Assembly: GCA_011524805.1 (NCBI GenBank)
Contig: WTJO01000237.1
Coordinates: 1-8,102 of the forward strand
DNA: 8,102 bases
Direction: 5' to 3'
From: Alphaproteobacteria bacterium
Lineage (GTDB): Bacteria > Pseudomonadota > Alphaproteobacteria > Puniceispirillales > Puniceispirillaceae
Shown: one piece after another, positions 6,464-8,102 of the stretch
Position numbering within the stretch: the first letter of the stretch is position 1
Layout of the letters: every line of letters begins with the position of its first letter
Notes under the pieces: model-generated
Seen by the model: the letters and a program-made list of their open reading frames with translations, nothing else
Database searches by the model: none
Told to the model about the DNA's origin: nothing
Position numbers and translations under genes: made by a program

Positions 6464-7744
6464 ATGATGGCTGAGATTATTGATATTCATGCACGTCAGA
6501 TACTGGATTCCCGTGGTAATCCGACAGTTGAAGTAGATGTTACGCTTGAAGATGGCGCATTTGGCAGGGCGGCCGTACCCTCTGGCGCATCAACAGGTGC
6601 CTATGAGGCTGTTGAAAAACGGGACGGCGATAAATCTGTCTATCTTGGCAAATCTGTTATGGGCGCTGTCGATGCCGTGAATGAAGAGATTTTTGATGCG
6701 CTAAGCGGTATCTCTGCGCTTGAGCAAAAGCAGATTGATGCTGATATGATCATGCTGGATGGCACTGAAAATAAATCGCGTTTTGGTGCGAATGCCATTC
6801 TGGGTGTCAGTCTGGCTGTCGCACGTGCTGCCGCAGATAGTCTGGGGTTGCCGCTATGGCGCTATCTTGGCGGGGTACATGCCCATATGCTACCAGCCCA
6901 GATGATGAATATTCTTAATGGTGGTGCGCATGCAGATAATGCGCTTGATGTGCAGGAAGTAATGATTATGCCTGTATCTGCGCCTAACTTCTCAGACGGG
7001 TTACGAATGGGCGCAGAGGTGTTTCATGCGTTAAAGGCCGAGCTATCGTCAAAGGGACTGTCAACCGCAGTTGGAGATGAGGGCGGTTTTGCGCCGGCGA
7101 TCAACAGCACCGATGAAGCGCTGGAAGTGGTGGCGCGGTCTGTTGAGCGGGCAGGCTATCATCTGGGGGATGATATTGTGCTGGCACTGGATGCGGCGGC
7201 AACCGAATTTCACTCTGATAAGGGGTATCATCTTGCAGGTGAAAACAGAACCCTGTCTTCAGCCGAAATGTGCGATTACTGGGCAGAATTATGTGCCCGA
7301 TATCCGATTGTATCAATTGAAGATGCGCTTGGAGAAGATGATTGGGACGGCTTCTCAGCATTAACAGCCAGACTTGGCGATAATGTGCAAATTGTAGGGG
7401 ATGATTTGTTTGTTACCAATCCTGTGCGGCTCAAGCGCGGTATTGACGAGCAGGCAGGCAATGCCATTCTGGTCAAGGTCAACCAGATAGGCACCTTAAG
7501 CGAGACCATGCAGTCCATATCAGATGCGCAACAGGCTGGATTTGGTGTGGTTATTTCGCATCGTTCAGGGGAAACAGAAGATACCTTTATTTCTGATCTG
7601 GCCGTGGCTACAAATGCCGGACAGATTAAGACAGGCTCGCTATCACGTTCTGACAGGCTGGCAAAATATAACCAGCTATTGCGGATAGAAGAAGAGCTTG
7701 GCCAGACAGCTTTATATGCTGGCAGGGGCTGGATGCGTAAATAG
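6464..7744 (+). CDS. eno: Enolase (phosphopyruvate hydratase)
   Basis: Converts 2-phosphoglycerate to phosphoenolpyruvate in glycolysis; a cytoplasmic Mg-dependent dimer. It has 426 residues (family about 425-432). The N-terminal block IIDIHARQILDSRGNPTVEV (5-24) and the mobile loop SGASTGAYEA (40-49) are intact. Active-site residues by family comparison are His156, Glu165 (QEVMIMP), the catalytic acid/base Glu206 (VGDEGGFAP, 203-211) and Lys338 (LVKVNQIGT, 336-344), with metal ligands Asp243 (ALDAAATE), Glu286 (SIEDALGEDDW) and Asp313 (VGDDLFVTN). SHRSGETED (365-373) and GSLSRSDRLAKYNQ (391-404) also match. The first codon may be 6464 or the adjacent ATG at 6467 (giving MAEIID); the latter has better spacing from the ribosome-binding site. 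It follows kdsA by 8 nt, so the PEP producer and a PEP consumer probably share a transcript. Confidence 0.98.
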   Translation: MMAEIIDIHARQILDSRGNPTVEVDVTLEDGAFGRAAVPSGASTGAYEAVEKRDGDKSVYLGKSVMGAVDAVNEEIFDALSGISALEQKQIDADMIMLDGTENKSRFGANAILGVSLAVARAAADSLGLPLWRYLGGVHAHMLPAQMMNILNGGAHADNALDVQEVMIMPVSAPNFSDGLRMGAEVFHALKAELSSKGLSTAVGDEGGFAPAINSTDEALEVVARSVERAGYHLGDDIVLALDAAATEFHSDKGYHLAGENRTLSSAEMCDYWAELCARYPIVSIEDALGEDDWDGFSALTARLGDNVQIVGDDLFVTNPVRLKRGIDEQAGNAILVKVNQIGTLSETMQSISDAQQAGFGVVISHRSGETEDTFISDLAVATNAGQIKTGSLSRSDRLAKYNQLLRIEEELGQTALYAGRGWMRK

Positions 7745-7773
7745 GAAACTGGCTAAAAACGCTGCTTTTACAA

Positions 7774-7835
7774 CGATTCGCTTTTTTCTTGACGTTGCGA
7801 ATCAGTTTTGATTCACTAGAATGAAATTGATTCGC
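7774..7835. repeat. Cluster of four GANTC-containing octamers before ftsB
   Basis: Near-identical octamers occur at 7774-7781 (CGATTCGC), 7797-7804 (TGATTCGC on the minus strand), 7809-7816 (TGATTCAC) and 7828-7835 (TGATTCGC). Each contains GANTC, the target of the alphaproteobacterial cell-cycle methylase CcrM. Three of the four also fit YGAKTCG, which I recall as the preferred GcrA-associated context in Caulobacter. They overlap the candidate ftsB promoter, so methylation-sensitive regulation is the leading interpretation. Alternatives are a repressor binding array or RNA hairpin elements. Confidence 0.7.
7795..7822 (+). promoter_or_regulatory. Candidate sigma70-type promoter for ftsB
   Basis: TTGCGA (7795-7800) and TAGAAT (7817-7822) are separated by 16 bp; they match 4 of 6 and 5 of 6 consensus positions. 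Transcription would start near 7829. One GANTC octamer overlaps the -35, one directly abuts the -10 and one covers the predicted start, so promoter and repeat cluster are interlocked. This would give ftsB and downstream genes a transcript independent of eno. Confidence 0.45.
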
Positions 7836-7854
7836 GCATACAGGAAAAAGCCAC

Positions 7855-8102
7855 ATGTTCCAGTCTATGAGAAAGCCGCTTGGGGTAGCATCGTCAGTTG
7901 TTATCAGCGGATTGATAATCGTATTTTTTGGATTTCATACCTTTGCAGGTGATACGGGCTGGTTGGCAAAAGCCGAAATTGAGCGCGAGATTCTGGTTGA
8001 GCGTTCAAAACTGGCGCAATTGGAAAAAGAAAATCTGCTACAGCGTCACAGAATTGAGCTATTAAAATCACATCAGCTTGATGCAGATATGCTATCTGAA
8101 AT
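7855..8102 (+). CDS. ftsB: Septum formation initiator FtsB/DivIC-like protein, N-terminal part (cut by window edge)
   Basis: A bitopic inner-membrane divisome protein; FtsB forms a complex with FtsL and FtsQ that activates septal peptidoglycan synthesis. I translated 82 full codons open to the right edge. Residues 1-11 are a short cytoplasmic tail with basic residues (MFQSMRKPLG). About 12-30 form one membrane helix (VASSVVISGLIIVFFGFHTF). GDTGWLA (32-38) is the usual Gly-containing junction. Residues about 40-70 form a charged heptad-type coiled coil with leucines at intervals (REILVERSKLAQLEKENL). LDADMLSE (75-82) matches the family's conserved C-terminal LDxDMLxE segment. Little more than a short tail should be missing. 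The start has AGGA (7842-7845) nine nt upstream. It lies 110 nt after eno, the common alphaproteobacterial position, usually followed by pyruvate dehydrogenase genes. The upstream gap carries a dense cluster of GANTC sites. Confidence 0.88.
   Translation, partial: MFQSMRKPLGVASSVVISGLIIVFFGFHTFAGDTGWLAKAEIEREILVERSKLAQLEKENLLQRHRIELLKSHQLDADMLSE

Noticed and set aside
7789..7794. TTGACG as the -35 of the ftsB promoter
   Set aside because: The only good -10 (TAGAAT) lies 22 bp away, and nothing resembling a -10 occurs at 16-18 bp; TTGCGA at 7795 has acceptable spacing.
7745..7803. Rho-independent terminator for eno formed by GATTCGC/GCGAATC
   Set aside because: The stem is only 7 bp, the loop is 15 nt, and the downstream sequence is AGTTTTG rather than a U-run; the run of six T lies in the loop. 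It does not meet the usual pattern.
1..8102. Mobile elements, CRISPR, tRNA/rRNA or a defence system
   Set aside because: All long reading frames are accounted for by conserved housekeeping genes; no transposase, integrase, terminal inverted repeats, spacer-repeat array or cloverleaf-like sequence was seen.

Overview
This window looks like ordinary chromosomal housekeeping DNA from an alphaproteobacterium. The evidence is the gene order tpiA-secG-pyrG-kdsA-eno-ftsB, with a divergent ppiD-trpE arm, and protein features typical of that class: a short SecG, a septum-initiator-type FtsB and a SurA_N/PpiC-type PpiD. Base composition is intermediate, clearly below that of GC-rich rhizobia or rhodobacters and above that of SAR11. 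Together with the short intergenic gaps, this makes a SAR116-type marine lineage (Puniceispirillum-like) my best guess, but that is inference only.

Left arm, minus strand (1-2536): ppiD encodes a membrane-anchored periplasmic chaperone. After a 77-nt gap it is followed by the first 192 codons of trpE, whose 3' part runs off the left edge. The two are probably co-transcribed. A 175-nt divergent intergenic region (2537-2711) separates ppiD from tpiA. It holds weak candidate promoters for both directions, an operator-like inverted repeat and roughly helically phased A-tracts.

Right arm, plus strand (2712-8102): tpiA (triosephosphate isomerase), secG (Sec translocon subunit), pyrG (CTP synthase, GTG start), kdsA (Kdo-8-phosphate synthase, metal-dependent class by its residues), eno (enolase) and the first 82 codons of ftsB (divisome protein, cut by the right edge). 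There is metabolic logic here. Enolase makes the PEP that KdsA consumes, and PyrG makes the CTP later used to activate Kdo for lipopolysaccharide. TpiA and Eno are both glycolytic. The kdsA-eno junction is very tight: the eno ribosome-binding site overlaps the kdsA stop codon.

The most interesting non-coding signal is in the 110-nt eno-ftsB gap. Four GANTC sites (the CcrM methylation target), all embedded in near-identical (T/C)GATTCRC octamers, lie within 62 nt and overlap the best candidate ftsB promoter. The rest of the window has only about eight GANTC sites. This suggests methylation-linked (CcrM/GcrA-type) cell-cycle control of ftsB, a testable inference. I saw no mobile element, CRISPR array, tRNA, rRNA or phage gene, and no sign of a new multi-gene system.
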